Part shown: positions 26,543 through 36,129 of the stretch, one piece after another
How the letters are laid out: each line of letters opens with the position of its first letter
Position numbering within the stretch: the stretch's first letter is position 1
Source of the DNA: Deltaproteobacteria bacterium
Lineage (GTDB): Bacteria > Desulfobacterota > Desulfuromonadia > Geobacterales > Pseudopelobacteraceae
Assembly: GCA_021781535.1 (NCBI GenBank)
Contig: JAJXWO010000004.1
Location: forward strand, 62,001-126,000
DNA length: 64,000 nucleotides
Direction of reading: 5' to 3'
Translations under genes and position numbers: made by a program
The notes under the pieces: generated by a model
What the model was told of the DNA's origin: nothing
What the model saw: only the letters and a program-made list of their open reading frames with translations
The model's database searches: none

Positions 26543-27922
26543 CTAACGTATCATGGCGATGACCGTATCCATCATCTCGGTCGCGGTGGTAATCAGCTTG
26601 GAGGAAGCCTGATAGGAGCGTTGATATTTGATCAGATTGGTTAATTCTTCATCCAGTGAAACGCCGGAATTGGATTCCCGCAGCGTTGTCAATTGCTTGG
26701 TAAAGGCAATATCCTGAGTTTCGGTGCTCTTCGCCGACTGCACATCCAGGCCGACCGAACTCACCAGGCCGGTAAAATAGCTGCCGAAAGTTGCGGTATT
26801 TCCGGACATGACTTTTTGATTCTGTAGTTGCGCCAGGGCAAGAGCATTACTGTTATCGCCAAGCAGACCGAGAGTCCCCGATGCCGCGATTTTGTCGGTG
26901 CCGGTGATACCTGCATCGAGTGAAATAGTCGCAGCAGTAGTCCCGGTGAAAAAGTTCCCCCCGGCAGAACCACTCTGGTCGAAACCAAGCTTGTGTTGAT
27001 CATTTACCGTGGTGGCAATCGTGGATGCCAGCGCATCTACCTTGTCCCGGTAGCCGGGAATAATGGTGTCGCGCAGTGCCACGGTTGCCCCCAACTGACC
27101 GGTCGTGGGAGTTGGCGCCGTCACAGCACCGCTGGTATCTGTCAGTGTGACGACAAATTTGGTCGGGAGTGTTTTATCGAGAGAAAATGATCCTGCCGTC
27201 GCACCTGTAACCAAAGCCGCACCACCGTCGGCATATGTGACATCCGTCGTGCCATCGCTGTTTTCCTTTGCAGTTATACCAATCTGCTGGGAAAGGTCCC
27301 GGATTAGTTGATCCCGCTGGTCCCGGATCTCATTGGCATTGCCGCTCACCAATTCAGTGGTTTTAATCTGTCCGTTGAGCTGGGCGATGTTTTTCAGGGT
27401 GGCGTTGATGCTATCCGTCAGCGGGACCAGAGAATCATTCTGTGTGTTGATGGAATCTGTGAGAGTTGTGCTGACGGCTTTGAAATTGTCCGTTAATATC
27501 TGGGTGCGGCTCAATACCGCCTGTCGTTCGGCAGAGCCGGCCGGATTGAGGGTCAAGTCCTGCCAGGCCCCGAAGAAATTGGAAATTGCGGCGCCCAGAC
27601 CATCATTACTTACTTCGTTGAAAGTCGGTTCGATCTGCTGCAGTACGGTAGACTTGGTCGTGTCGTAACCCTGCGTGGATTGTGCATTGATCAGCTGTTT
27701 TTGCAATAATCCGTCGTAATAGCGCTCCACTGTGGAAATTTTGACACCGGTACCCAGGGGAAAGCCGTTTGCCGTGGTCGGCGGTGCCGATTCCAGAACA
27801 ACCCGCTGACGTGAGTAACCGGGAGTATTGACATTGGCAATATTCTCGCTGGTTACTTCAGTGGCGACGCTATATATGTTGAGACCATTCTTGCCGATCT
27901 CCATTGCTGCGCTCAGTCCCAT
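26543..27922 (-). CDS. flgK: flagellar hook-associated protein 1
   Basis: FlgK sits on the hook tip as the first junction protein. The 459 residues begin with the rod/hook N-terminal signature (YSVATEVTSENIANVNTPGYSRQ, around residues 16-38) and end with the conserved helix SLDEELTNLIKYQRSYQASS, followed by TATEMMDTVIAMI. It is shorter than the enterobacterial form (about 545) because the exposed central domain is reduced. It starts directly after the flgN stop with no gap. Confidence 0.95.
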   Translation of the reverse strand: MGLSAAMEIGKNGLNIYSVATEVTSENIANVNTPGYSRQRVVLESAPPTTANGFPLGTGVKISTVERYYDGLLQKQLINAQSTQGYDTTKSTVLQQIEPTFNEVSNDGLGAAISNFFGAWQDLTLNPAGSAERQAVLSRTQILTDNFKAVSTTLTDSINTQNDSLVPLTDSINATLKNIAQLNGQIKTTELVSGNANEIRDQRDQLIRDLSQQIGITAKENSDGTTDVTYADGGAALVTGATAGSFSLDKTLPTKFVVTLTDTSGAVTAPTPTTGQLGATVALRDTIIPGYRDKVDALASTIATTVNDQHKLGFDQSGSAGGNFFTGTTAATISLDAGITGTDKIAASGTLGLLGDNSNALALAQLQNQKVMSGNTATFGSYFTGLVSSVGLDVQSAKSTETQDIAFTKQLTTLRESNSGVSLDEELTNLIKYQRSYQASSKLITTATEMMDTVIAMIR

Positions 27923-28408
27923 TCATGCCTCCCTGTTGATAATAACCGAACCTGTCGGCCGTTGTTGATAGCCGCCGGAAGCACCGTAGACATTTGATTG
28001 GTTTATTACTCGTGATAAAAGCTCAAGCGAACTGCCTATCGAGGCGGCAAAGCGTTCAGCAATCTCCCGATTGAGTGCAAGCAGCTGTTTTACCTGACTG
28101 GCAATGTTGTTCAGCTGTGCATGCAAGTCTGAGAGAACACGGTTTCCCTTCGTGCTGAACCTGGCTGCCAGTTCTCCCAAGCTTGTTTTGGGGGGCAATC
28201 CTTCACGTGAAACGGCCTGTTCTATTTCAGCCAGAAGAGCCTTTGTATGGGACTCGATTCGCGACGAAACATTCTCCTTCCGCATGGTTATATCAGCCAT
28301 TGCAGCAAGGTGAATATCGGAAAGCTCGCCCGTTTCCTGTTTCAGCAAGCTATAGAGTTCCTCTAACATTGACAATTGTAACTCAAGAGCTGTTATCAGA
28401 CGTTTCAT
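27923..28408 (-). CDS. flgN: flagellar export chaperone FlgN
   Basis: A 161-residue helical protein in the FlgN position. FlgN is the cytoplasmic chaperone that holds FlgK and FlgL before export. The sequence is mostly amphipathic helix (LITALELQLSMLEELYSLL at the N-terminus and HAQLNNIASQVKQLLALNR later), ending NVYGASGGYQQRP, a tail type common in FlgN proteins. Family similarity is weak by eye, so the call rests mainly on position between flgJ and flgK and on size. Confidence 0.8.
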   Translation of the reverse strand: MKRLITALELQLSMLEELYSLLKQETGELSDIHLAAMADITMRKENVSSRIESHTKALLAEIEQAVSREGLPPKTSLGELAARFSTKGNRVLSDLHAQLNNIASQVKQLLALNREIAERFAASIGSSLELLSRVINQSNVYGASGGYQQRPTGSVIINREA

Positions 28409-28446
28409 GTATAAATCCGATCGTGTGGGAGACTTCGGTTAAAAAA

Positions 28447-28824
28447 CTATTCTTTCATATTAACAGTACTTACAATTTTTCTGCTTTCCTGTCGAATAAT
28501 ATCTTTTTCAATTATTTTGGCAAGCCCCAACCCGCCACCCTGTTTCACCGCGGCATTGGCATATTCCTGATCCAGCATTGAGCGGTAGACTTCGTCGCCG
28601 TGGCCGCCACCGGTCAGCGTATCTTTTCCGACGGTTGCGCGCATTGACTTCATCATCATACCGACGAACAGCGCTTCAAAATCCTGAGAAACTTTTTTGG
28701 CCTGCTGTCGCTGCTTTTCGGTCAGCGCACCACCGTCTTTTGAAAGCGTGCGTTGGAGCAGGCGTGCCTTATCCGCCATGTTTTCCGATGCATCCGGTGC
28801 TGGTGTGGTAACGTTTATATCCAT
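28447..28824 (-). CDS. flgJ: FlgJ-type rod-binding protein without muramidase domain
   Basis: A 125-residue protein equal to the N-terminal rod-binding domain of FlgJ. The signature is KVSQDFEALFVGMMMKSMRA near residues 46-65, followed by GDEVYRSMLDQEYANAA. FlgJ caps the growing rod in the periplasm; in enterobacteria it carries a second peptidoglycan hydrolase domain, which is absent here, as in most deltaproteobacteria. A separate enzyme must open the wall. It is 38 bases from both flgI and flgN. Confidence 0.9.
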   Translation of the reverse strand: MDINVTTPAPDASENMADKARLLQRTLSKDGGALTEKQRQQAKKVSQDFEALFVGMMMKSMRATVGKDTLTGGGHGDEVYRSMLDQEYANAAVKQGGGLGLAKIIEKDIIRQESRKIVSTVNMKE

Positions 28825-28862
28825 GAAGCTCTTATCGTCCTTATCCGGCCAGTAGTTTAGTC

Positions 28863-29963
28863 CTAAATAATGGTAAGCTCGGCTTGCAACGCTCCTGCCG
28901 ACTTAACCGCCTGGATGATGCTGATCAAGTCGCGTGGAGTGACCCCCAGCAGATTCAGTGCCCGTACAACGTCACCGATACTGGCACCTTCCTGCAACAC
29001 CATCAGACGTCGTTTATCCTCGGTGACTTTCAACTCGGTGCGCGGTACAACCTTTGTCTCCCCGGTGGCGCTGAACGGTGCCGGTTGCGATACCTGCGGC
29101 GTCTCCTTGATAACCAGCGACAGACTGCCATGGGTGACCGCCACGGTGGAAATTCGCACATTCTCTCCCATGACTACCGTGCCGGTGCGCTCGTTCAGCA
29201 CAACCTTGGCCGGCAGGTCCGGTGTAACCTCAATCCGTTCCAGCGCAGCCACAAATGAAACAGTGTTGGCCGCATAGGCGCCCGGGATCGTCAAGGTTAC
29301 TGACCCCGGATCGCTGCTGAAGGCAACATCGCTCTTGAACTTGTTATTAATCGCGGTGACAATACGTGAAGCGGTGGTAAAATCAGCACTATTCAAATTC
29401 ATGTTTAATGTTGGCTTGCCTGCCAGAGTGTTGGGAAGTTCCCGCTCCACCAGCGCACCGTTTGGTACCCGCCCGGCGGTCGGGTGGTTTTTCTGGGCTG
29501 TGGCGCCCTGGCCGCCAAAGGCAAACGAGTTGGTCAGGACCGATCCTTGGGCAACAGCATAAACCTGGTTGTCAGCCCCTCTCAGAGGCGCCATCAACAG
29601 TGTGCCACCGGCAATACTTTTGGCATCTCCAATAGATGACACAAGAACATCCAGGCGATTGCCCTGTTTTGCAAACGGGGGAAGGTCTGCCGTTACCATG
29701 ACGGCGGCAACGTTTTTAATTTTGATCTCATTGACGGATGTAGTAATCCCCATCCGTTCAAGCATATTCACGACAGACTGGGTCTGAATCCTGGCCTGGT
29801 CGCTGTCCCCGGATCCGTTCAGTCCCACCACCAGGCCATAGCCGATCAGCTGATTATCCCGGACTCCTTCGAAAGTGACAATATCCTTGATACGAATAGC
29901 GTGTGCCGAAGTTGTAAGGCACAGTATGAATGCACAGAGTATGGCCGTCGTGGTGATTTTCAT
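28863..29963 (-). CDS. flgI: flagellar P-ring protein
   Basis: FlgI forms the periplasmic P ring around the rod. The 366-residue precursor has a signal peptide (MKITTTAILCAFILCLTTSAHA) and the family's N-terminal block IRIKDIVTFEGVRDNQLIGYG, split after residue 40. Later come LPPFAKQGNRLDVLVSSIGDA, ERTGTVVMGENVRIS and the C-terminal LNLLGVTPRDLISIIQ. The length is normal. It is 40 bases downstream of flgH, the usual L-ring/P-ring order. Confidence 0.97.
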   Translation of the reverse strand: MKITTTAILCAFILCLTTSAHAIRIKDIVTFEGVRDNQLIGYGLVVGLNGSGDSDQARIQTQSVVNMLERMGITTSVNEIKIKNVAAVMVTADLPPFAKQGNRLDVLVSSIGDAKSIAGGTLLMAPLRGADNQVYAVAQGSVLTNSFAFGGQGATAQKNHPTAGRVPNGALVERELPNTLAGKPTLNMNLNSADFTTASRIVTAINNKFKSDVAFSSDPGSVTLTIPGAYAANTVSFVAALERIEVTPDLPAKVVLNERTGTVVMGENVRISTVAVTHGSLSLVIKETPQVSQPAPFSATGETKVVPRTELKVTEDKRRLMVLQEGASIGDVVRALNLLGVTPRDLISIIQAVKSAGALQAELTII

Positions 29964-30003
29964 TGTGACACCTTTATTGCAACATATACTGGAATAGAAG
30001 CAG

Positions 30004-30678
30004 TTAGAATGGCCAGAGCTTGTCGACGATGTTCATTAACCATCCCGGGCTCTGACGGTCGGATATGATACCCCGTCCGGAATAGCTGATTCGCGCATCG
30101 GCAACGTAAATCGAATTTACCGTATTGTTTGGGCCGATATCGCGCGGACGGATGGTTCCCTCAAGCATGATTTCCTGATCTTCATTGTTGACCTTGATGT
30201 TGCGCCGTCCCTCAATCATCAGATTGCCGTTGGGTAGTACATTGATGATACGCGCCGTGATGGTGGCATTCAGATTTTCCTGCCGCGAGGTTGACCCGGA
30301 GCCCTTAAATGATGAATCCACGCTGGCATTGATCAGCTTGGAAAGATCGCCGATATTGTTTTTCAACAGGCCGACATTTTCAAGCCCCAGGAAATTGGGA
30401 ATACCGGCATTGACCGTGGAGCCCCGTGAGGTATCGGTCTTGGCCTCCTTCGAGGCGCTTGCGGTTTCGGTAATGACGATCGTAACAATATCACCGCGCC
30501 GCCGTGCCTTGAAGTCGTCCGTAAGGCTACCTGAGTTCGCCTGCCAAATGGAACCACTGGTATAGTCGGCTACCGGCCGCGGCAGTTGCTCGTCAAGGCC
30601 GCTGGTCTTGACATCGGTCTTCTGTACCGCACACCCGCCCACTGCTATTGCTACTGCCAGTAATAAAAATCTTTTCAT
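30004..30678 (-). CDS. flgH: flagellar L-ring lipoprotein
   Basis: FlgH forms the outer-membrane L ring. The 224-residue precursor has a lipoprotein signal (MKRFLLLAVAIAVGGC, Cys16). The conserved FlgH parts are GSIWQANSGSLTDDFKARR, RRGDIVTIVITETASASKEA, LPNGNLMIEGRRNIKVN and GTIRPRDIGPNNTVNS. It is preceded by a 124-base gap from flgA, the widest in the flagellar unit. Confidence 0.97.
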   Translation of the reverse strand: MKRFLLLAVAIAVGGCAVQKTDVKTSGLDEQLPRPVADYTSGSIWQANSGSLTDDFKARRRGDIVTIVITETASASKEAKTDTSRGSTVNAGIPNFLGLENVGLLKNNIGDLSKLINASVDSSFKGSGSTSRQENLNATITARIINVLPNGNLMIEGRRNIKVNNEDQEIMLEGTIRPRDIGPNNTVNSIYVADARISYSGRGIISDRQSPGWLMNIVDKLWPF

Positions 30679-30802
30679 ACCTCTTCCTTTTACTGCATCA
30701 TGATAAACAGGACGCTCTCGTTAACAATGATATTTTCTGTCAACCGCACTGAAAAGAATAAAGTACAGTGTAAAAAATAACGGCTACCGTAGAGCAGAAT
30801 GT
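30679..30802. other. 124-bp gap inside the flagellar unit (flgA-flgH)
   Basis: This is the only junction above about 40 bases in the flagellar unit. On the minus strand it contains a TTGACA hexamer near 30738, but no -10 at a workable spacing and no sigma-28 or sigma-54 pair. An internal promoter is possible but not demonstrated. No small gene is seen. Confidence 0.4.
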
Positions 30803-31516
30803 TTAAAATGCTACCTGAACAGTAGATGCATCGATAACCTTGGCCGGTATTTCCTTAAGAGACGTCAGGTTTTGTACTCTGATGATGTCCCCCTCGGCAC
30901 CCGAACTGCGGGCTTTGCCGGAGACGGAAACCTTCAGCACTTCATTTTCCGCAACAATGGTCACAATCTGCCCGGACTTGATCAGCGGTACCCGTTCAAC
31001 CTGGTCCGTGCGCACCGGTTGATTGGCCCTGATGATCAGGCGCGCTCTTTTCCCGATCACTTCATCAAGTGTCCTGGCTGCAAGTTGGGAATTATAGGTA
31101 ATCTCCCGTTTTTGCAGAATCACATCGGAAGGCAGGATACTGGCGCCATATTCTATCTCTCGAAGGGCAACAACCGTATCAACCAGCGCCGCCACTTCAA
31201 TGCGTACAGGAATATTGCGCACCACCTTACCTTTTTGTCGTGCATAGACAGATATGCTGACGGCACCCCACCCTTCCCATTGCTGCGGAGCAACAATCTC
31301 GTAGTCGGTGGGCCCTTCCGGAAGCTTCAAGGCGTCAGAGATGGTTATCCGGCGCAGGTGTACGTCCCATCCCATACCTGCAGTGCGGTTTGTAACGAAT
31401 GCGGCGACCGCCTTACGGACTTCCTGATCCCGATCGGTTGCCGACAGGGCCTGGCGTGGGCAGATGATTAACGCAATGAGGAGAAATAATAAAATATGAT
31501 GATATATGCGATTCAT
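30803..31516 (-). CDS. flgA: flagella basal body P-ring formation protein FlgA
   Basis: FlgA is the periplasmic chaperone that helps FlgI assemble into the P ring. The 237-residue precursor has a signal peptide ending near ALSA (residue 26). The C-terminal SAF-type domain shows REIEYGASILPSDVILQKREI, split near residue 130, then IGKRARLIIRANQPVR and VPLIKSGQIVTIVAENEVLKV. It ends with LKEIPAKVIDASTVQV, typical of the family. It lies 18 bases downstream of flgG. Confidence 0.94.
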   Translation of the reverse strand: MNRIYHHILLFLLIALIICPRQALSATDRDQEVRKAVAAFVTNRTAGMGWDVHLRRITISDALKLPEGPTDYEIVAPQQWEGWGAVSISVYARQKGKVVRNIPVRIEVAALVDTVVALREIEYGASILPSDVILQKREITYNSQLAARTLDEVIGKRARLIIRANQPVRTDQVERVPLIKSGQIVTIVAENEVLKVSVSGKARSSGAEGDIIRVQNLTSLKEIPAKVIDASTVQVAF

Positions 31517-31534
31517 GAGGAGTCGGACCCGTTT

Positions 31535-32323
31535 CTAGCGTTTCAGATTATTGGCTGTCTGCAGCATCTCATCCGAAGTGGTGACCGCCTTGGAGTTGAT
31601 CTCGTAGGCTCGCTGGCCGACAATCATATTGACCATCTCTTCCGCAACGTTGACGTTGCTCATCTCCAGAAGGCCCTGGGCGATAGTGCCGGTACCATTC
31701 TGTCCCGGAGTGCCGGTTGTCGCCGTTCCGGAGGCATCCGTGGGAAGGTATATGTTTTTTCCCTGGCTGGAAAGACCGGACGGGTTGGAAAAAGACGCCA
31801 GCTGGATGGTTCCTACAGTGGTAGTGGCGCTTTGTCCTGCCTGCTGGACGGATACGGTGCCATCGCTGCCGATATTTATCTTGGTGGCATTGCTCGGTAT
31901 GGTGATCGAAGGAGAAAGAGGGTTGCCATCTGATGTGACAATCTGCCCGTTGCTGTCCCGCTTGAATGCGCCGGCCCTGGAATAGCCGGTGGTGCCGTCA
32001 GGGAGTGTAATGGGGAAAAAACCATCCCCTTCAATGGCAACGTCCAATTCGTTGCCAGTCTGGGTAAAATCTCCCGGCGTGAAAATCTTTGTAACGGCAG
32101 CCAGGCGACTTCCCAAGCCTATCTGGATCCCGGTCGGGACTTGGGTAGTACTTGTCGCGGGTGAACCGGTCGTTTTCAGGTTCTGGTATATAAGATCCTG
32201 GAAATCGGCCCGACTTTTCTTGAAACCGGTTGTGTTTACATTGGCAAGGTTGTTGGCAATTACATCAATGCTCTTTTGCTGGCTCTGCATGCCGGACGCG
32301 GCGGTCCAGAGTGAACGAATCAT
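31535..32323 (-). CDS. flgG: flagellar distal rod protein FlgG
   Basis: FlgG builds the distal rod. The 262-residue length and motifs are typical: [51 protein letters not shown], and the C-terminal [19 protein letters not shown]. It is 33 bases after flgF. Within the axial protein family the 260-262 residue length and the N-terminal [12 protein letters not shown] distinguish it from FlgF. Confidence 0.97.
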   Translation of the reverse strand: MIRSLWTAASGMQSQQKSIDVIANNLANVNTTGFKKSRADFQDLIYQNLKTTGSPATSTTQVPTGIQIGLGSRLAAVTKIFTPGDFTQTGNELDVAIEGDGFFPITLPDGTTGYSRAGAFKRDSNGQIVTSDGNPLSPSITIPSNATKINIGSDGTVSVQQAGQSATTTVGTIQLASFSNPSGLSSQGKNIYLPTDASGTATTGTPGQNGTGTIAQGLLEMSNVNVAEEMVNMIVGQRAYEINSKAVTTSDEMLQTANNLKR

Positions 32324-32356
32324 AGTGTAGCTCCTTATAGGAAGTAGGTAAAATTT

Positions 32357-33094
32357 TTAGACCCTGCCCAGTTCGTTGGCAGCTTTTGTGGCCATATCGT
32401 TAAAGCCTGTAATAACCTTTGTACATGCCTCATAATAGCGGTTGGTTTCGATCATTTGCACCATTTCAGAAATGCTCTCGACGTTAGAACCTTCGATATA
32501 CCCCTGCTGGATCTTGGCTGTGCCCGCCTGAGGAGCCGTCTGCGGGCTTGCCGGCACAAACATGGCGTTACCTGTCTTGGTCAGAGAGTACGGTTTGGCA
32601 AAATCCACTACCGCTATTTCACCGGCCGGTGTGCCGTCAACCGTAACGACACCTTTCGTATCGATTTCCACCCGGCTCCCCTGGATGTTGATGGCAGTTC
32701 CGCCGGTTCCCTGTACCGGATAACCATCAACTGTGACCAGCGTCCCATCGGCTGAAGTGCGAAAGTTGCCTTGACGGGTGTACGCAGTCCCTTCCGGGGT
32801 GGTTACGGCAAAAAAACCGTCGCCGTCAAGCGCCAGATCAAGTGGATTACTACTCTGGCTGATTGGCCCGTTGGCATAGTCTACATAAATATTTTCCTTC
32901 TGCAGAATGGGATCAGCGGTTGAACCCTGCGGGACAGCCGGCGGATTGGCCGTGCCGGCCAGCAAGCTTTCAAATGACATCTGGTCCTTTTTATAGCCGG
33001 GGGTGTTTATGTTTGCCAGGTTATTGCTGATCAAGTCCATGCGCTGCATGGCGGCGAGGCTCCCCGACACGGCTGCGTACATTCCACTGTTCAT
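32357..33094 (-). CDS. flgF: flagellar proximal rod protein FlgF
   Basis: FlgF is a proximal rod component. The 245 residues begin MNSGMYAAVSGSLAAMQR with the axial motif LISNNLANINTPGYKKDQ, then DLALDGDGFFAVTTPEG, and end with MVQMIETNRYYEACTKV and a short tail. The MNSGMY start and ETNRYYEA ending are typical of FlgF rather than FlgG or FlgE. It is 17 bases downstream of fliA. Confidence 0.95.
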   Translation of the reverse strand: MNSGMYAAVSGSLAAMQRMDLISNNLANINTPGYKKDQMSFESLLAGTANPPAVPQGSTADPILQKENIYVDYANGPISQSSNPLDLALDGDGFFAVTTPEGTAYTRQGNFRTSADGTLVTVDGYPVQGTGGTAINIQGSRVEIDTKGVVTVDGTPAGEIAVVDFAKPYSLTKTGNAMFVPASPQTAPQAGTAKIQQGYIEGSNVESISEMVQMIETNRYYEACTKVITGFNDMATKAANELGRV

Positions 33095-33111
33095 ATCAGT
33101 TTCTCCTTGTG

Positions 33112-33858
33112 TTAGTTCCGGTGCAGCCTGAGACGTAAACGCAACCTGACCATCGCCTGGCTGATAATCTGTGAAATGCGTGATTCGGTAAGTCCAAGCG
33201 TTTCACCAATCTCCTTGAGATTGAAATCTTCGTTGTAATAAAGCGTTACAGCCAGTCGTTCCTTTTCGGGTAAAGAGTCAATGGCCTGTCCAAGCGCCTC
33301 GGCGAGTTGCATGCTCATAACTTGCTGTTGGGGACTCTTTGCTTCGGCTTCACAGAGCACATCCGCAAGGCAGAGCGGGCTGCCGTCATCACCATCCCAG
33401 CTGTCATCCAGGCTGATGAAGGTGAATACGTGTACGTCGTCAAGAAGCTCAAAATAGTCGTCAAGGCTGATCTGCAATGCATCGGCCATCTCTTCGCTGG
33501 TGGGGTTGCGTCCAAGCAGGTGCTCAAGCTGCCGCAGTTCCCGTTCCACCCGCTTGTACTTGTCACGCATGGAACGGCTGAGGACATCATATGACCGGAG
33601 CTCATCCAGTATCGTCCCCCGGATATGCTGTTCGGCAAAAGTTTTAAAGAGCACCCCCCGCGAGGGGTCAAAACGATCAGCTGCATTTATCAAGCCAATC
33701 ATGGCTGAACTTGTCAGATCCTGCAAATCGAGGTGCGGAGGGAGTTTGGCCGAAATCCTGCCGACAAGATAGCGTACCAATGGAATATGCTCCACAATCA
33801 ACTGTTCACGGTCAGCAGATTGACATAGATCGGTACCTGGACCGCCCGTCTTGGCCAT
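33112..33858 (-). CDS. fliA: flagellar sigma factor FliA (sigma-28)
   Basis: FliA directs RNA polymerase to late flagellar and chemotaxis genes. The 248-residue protein from the ATG at 33858 starts MAKTGGPG, with GGAGGAAAC upstream and only four bases after the flhG stop. An open frame to 34086 lies inside flhG and is not used. Region 2 shows LVRYLVGRISAKLPPHLDLQDL and GLINAADRFDPSRGVLFKTFA (both split here), and region 4 shows LPEKERLAVTLYYNEDFN, LKEIGETLGLTESRISQI. Its usual inhibitor FlgM is not found in the window. Confidence 0.96.
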   Translation of the reverse strand: MAKTGGPGTDLCQSADREQLIVEHIPLVRYLVGRISAKLPPHLDLQDLTSSAMIGLINAADRFDPSRGVLFKTFAEQHIRGTILDELRSYDVLSRSMRDKYKRVERELRQLEHLLGRNPTSEEMADALQISLDDYFELLDDVHVFTFISLDDSWDGDDGSPLCLADVLCEAEAKSPQQQVMSMQLAEALGQAIDSLPEKERLAVTLYYNEDFNLKEIGETLGLTESRISQIISQAMVRLRLRLRLHRN

Positions 33859-33862
33859 TGCT

Positions 33863-34789
33863 TTAGTTTCCTCCCGCACAATCGAGCATTCTTCGGAAAA
33901 AAAACTGGATGTTTCCTTTGACCCGGCTCTGGCGCTTGTTTTCAATAACCCGTTTTGCCAGCGTGGTAAAGCACTGGGCCGCTTCAGAATCGGGGAAAAG
34001 TTCGGTGACGGCTTTTTGACGTTTAACCGCTTCGACGACCTTCTCATCCTTGACGACGCAGCCCAGGTAATCCAGCGAGATATCAAGAAAACGGCCGGCT
34101 ACGTTGGCCAATTTGCGAAAGACCTCCAGCGCCTCTTCACTGTCCTTGGCCATGTTGACCAGAACTTTGAAGTGATGTTCGGAATATCGTGTCGCCAGAA
34201 GCTTGATAAGGGCATAAACATCGGTAATCGAAGTCGGTTCGGGTGTGACAACGACAAAAATCTCCTGGGCGGCGACGATAAAATATGTGACGTTTTCCGA
34301 TATGCCCGCCTCGGTATCGACAATCAAATAGTCGAACTGCTCTTCCAGCATGTCCAGTTCGTCCAGCAGCTTTAATTTTTCATGCTGCCCCAGGCTGGTT
34401 AGCTCCTGGACACCTGAGCCGGCCGGGATGATTTTGATGCCGGCTGGTCCATCGATAAGAATGTCCATTAATCCTTTTTCGCCGTTCAGAACATGGTTGA
34501 GGTTGTAGACCGGTGATAGTCCCAGCAGAACATCAAGATTCCCGAGTCCAAGATCTGCATCGATCAGCAGTACTTTTTTCCCTTGAGCCGAAAGGGCGAT
34601 AGCGAGGTTGGAGACGACATTGCTCTTGCCGACACCGCCTTTGCCGCTGGTAACCGAGATAACGCGTATGCCCTGCTGATCGGCCAAACCGCTACCTGAA
34701 GAGGAATCGGCCTGCTGATTTTTTTTTGCTGTGCGAGCCATTTGGCGGAGAGTATCAGCCTGGTCGCCCGTCCCTGGTACGGTGCTCAT
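33863..34789 (-). CDS. flhG: flagellar number/placement ATPase FlhG (MinD/ParA family, YlxH)
   Basis: FlhG (FleN) is a membrane-associated ATPase that limits flagellar number and stimulates the FlhF GTPase. The 308 residues show the deviant Walker A SGKGGVGKSNVVSNLA (near 49-64), LLIDADLGLGNLDVLLGL and IVDTEAGISENVTYF. The N-terminus holds DQADTLR at residues 9-15, matching the DQAxxLR helix that activates FlhF. Its start overlaps the flhF stop by four bases. The basic C-terminal tail is consistent with membrane binding. Confidence 0.95.
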   Translation of the reverse strand: MSTVPGTGDQADTLRQMARTAKKNQQADSSSGSGLADQQGIRVISVTSGKGGVGKSNVVSNLAIALSAQGKKVLLIDADLGLGNLDVLLGLSPVYNLNHVLNGEKGLMDILIDGPAGIKIIPAGSGVQELTSLGQHEKLKLLDELDMLEEQFDYLIVDTEAGISENVTYFIVAAQEIFVVVTPEPTSITDVYALIKLLATRYSEHHFKVLVNMAKDSEEALEVFRKLANVAGRFLDISLDYLGCVVKDEKVVEAVKRQKAVTELFPDSEAAQCFTTLAKRVIENKRQSRVKGNIQFFFRRMLDCAGGN

Positions 34790-36129
34790 TCTGCCCCCTC
34801 ACGGTAAATCATATCCGCCAGTTTGGCCGGTGTCGCAATTTCAATGTCTTCCGGTACCCGCTGTCCGGTAGTAAAATATGCAATCTGCAAATTATCCTTC
34901 ATCAGCAGGTTAACCATGTTTCCAAAACTTTCACATTCATCGATTTTTGTGAAAACAACCTTACTGACCTGAAAAATCCGGAAACGGTTCAGGATCTCTT
35001 CCAGCTCACGATCCTTGGTGGTTGCTGAAAGGCAGAGATAGACTTCCATCGGAATCTTATCCTCCAGGAAGTGCTTCATCTCATCAAGTTTTTCTTTATC
35101 CTTATGGCTGCGTCCGGCGGTATCGATAAAAATCAGATCACAGGCAGAATGTTTTTCAACCGCCTTTTCAAGCTCTTTGGGGGTCGAAGCGACTTCAAGA
35201 GGGATTCCCATGATGCGTGAGTAGGTTTTGAGCTGTTCAACCGCCCCCACCCTGAAAATATCCATGGTAATCAGCGCTACTTTGTTGCCTCGATTGAGGG
35301 CGTACATGGCGGCCAGCTTGGCGGTTGTCGTTGTTTTGCCAACGCCGGTCGGCCCGACCAGGGCAATAATGCGGGGAGAGTTCTTTTTTAGCTTGAGCGT
35401 ACCGGCAAACTTGATCAAACGCCCAAGTGTTTCGCCGAGCCGCCCTTTTACTGTCTGGTTGCCGCTTTCCAGCGGCAGAGCGTTGAGGGTGTCGACAATC
35501 GTTCTGATCAGGCCGGTAGAAACTCCGCTGGCTGCCAGTTCCCTGGCCAGGGGAGAATCCTCGGGGAGAAGGTCAGCACCCGACTGCGCCGCCCCTGTTG
35601 AGGAGCCAGCATCCATTGTCGGCCATTGAACGTCCTTGGCGTCCCCTTCATGGCTTTTTGCCAGCGTTGCAAGGAGCAACTTTTTAATTTCCTCGAGATC
35701 GGAGCGGGGAATGTTTTTAAGGTTTATCCCGCCATTCGCTCTGTCGGTCTCTTCATCAGCCGGCTTTGCTTCCACGCGGGATTCCTCTTCCCTGCGTGTA
35801 AGAGACTCGACCTTTTCGCGCAGATCCTTCAGCTCTCGCGCCAGAGGGGCCAGCATCGAGCTTTCCATCTCTTCGCGAGCCGTTCTCTCGCGTGGCGGCG
35901 CCTCTCGAAACACAGCCGGAGGTGGAGAAGGAGCAGCCTGGCGTGGAGCCGGTTTGTGAGCAGGGTCGATTGCCGCCGTTACACGGTAGACCTGTTTGCT
36001 GAAAAATCCGAGAAAACCGCCAGTGGTCTCTTTTTTTGTCGAGAGAATCATGGCATCCGGCCCGAGTTCGGCTTTCACCATGCGCAGCGCTTCCGGCATG
36101 CTCGCCGCTTGAAATGTTTTAACCAGCAT
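34786..36129 (-). CDS. flhF: flagellar SRP-type GTPase FlhF
   Basis: FlhF is the third SRP-type GTPase and sets where the flagellum is built. The 447-residue chain has the family N-terminus (VKTFQAASMPEALRMVKAEL), a basic/proline-rich linker, and the NG domain: G1 GPTGVGKTTTTAKLAAMYA, G3 DTAGRSHKDKEK and G4 TKIDE. The start overlaps the flhA stop region by 11 bases and the stop overlaps flhG by four. The flhA-flhF-flhG-fliA order is typical of polarly flagellated bacteria, which suggests a polar flagellum. Confidence 0.96.
   Translation of the reverse strand: MLVKTFQAASMPEALRMVKAELGPDAMILSTKKETTGGFLGFFSKQVYRVTAAIDPAHKPAPRQAAPSPPPAVFREAPPRERTAREEMESSMLAPLARELKDLREKVESLTRREEESRVEAKPADEETDRANGGINLKNIPRSDLEEIKKLLLATLAKSHEGDAKDVQWPTMDAGSSTGAAQSGADLLPEDSPLARELAASGVSTGLIRTIVDTLNALPLESGNQTVKGRLGETLGRLIKFAGTLKLKKNSPRIIALVGPTGVGKTTTTAKLAAMYALNRGNKVALITMDIFRVGAVEQLKTYSRIMGIPLEVASTPKELEKAVEKHSACDLIFIDTAGRSHKDKEKLDEMKHFLEDKIPMEVYLCLSATTKDRELEEILNRFRIFQVSKVVFTKIDECESFGNMVNLLMKDNLQIAYFTTGQRVPEDIEIATPAKLADMIYREGAE

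Noticed and set aside
30679-30802. TTGACA in the flgA-flgH gap as an internal promoter
   Set aside because: No -10 at 15-19 bp and no sigma-28 or sigma-54 match.
33112-34086. Longer version of fliA starting inside flhG
   Set aside because: The extra 76 residues read through the flhG 3' end and lack conservation; GGAGGAAAC supports the start at 33858.
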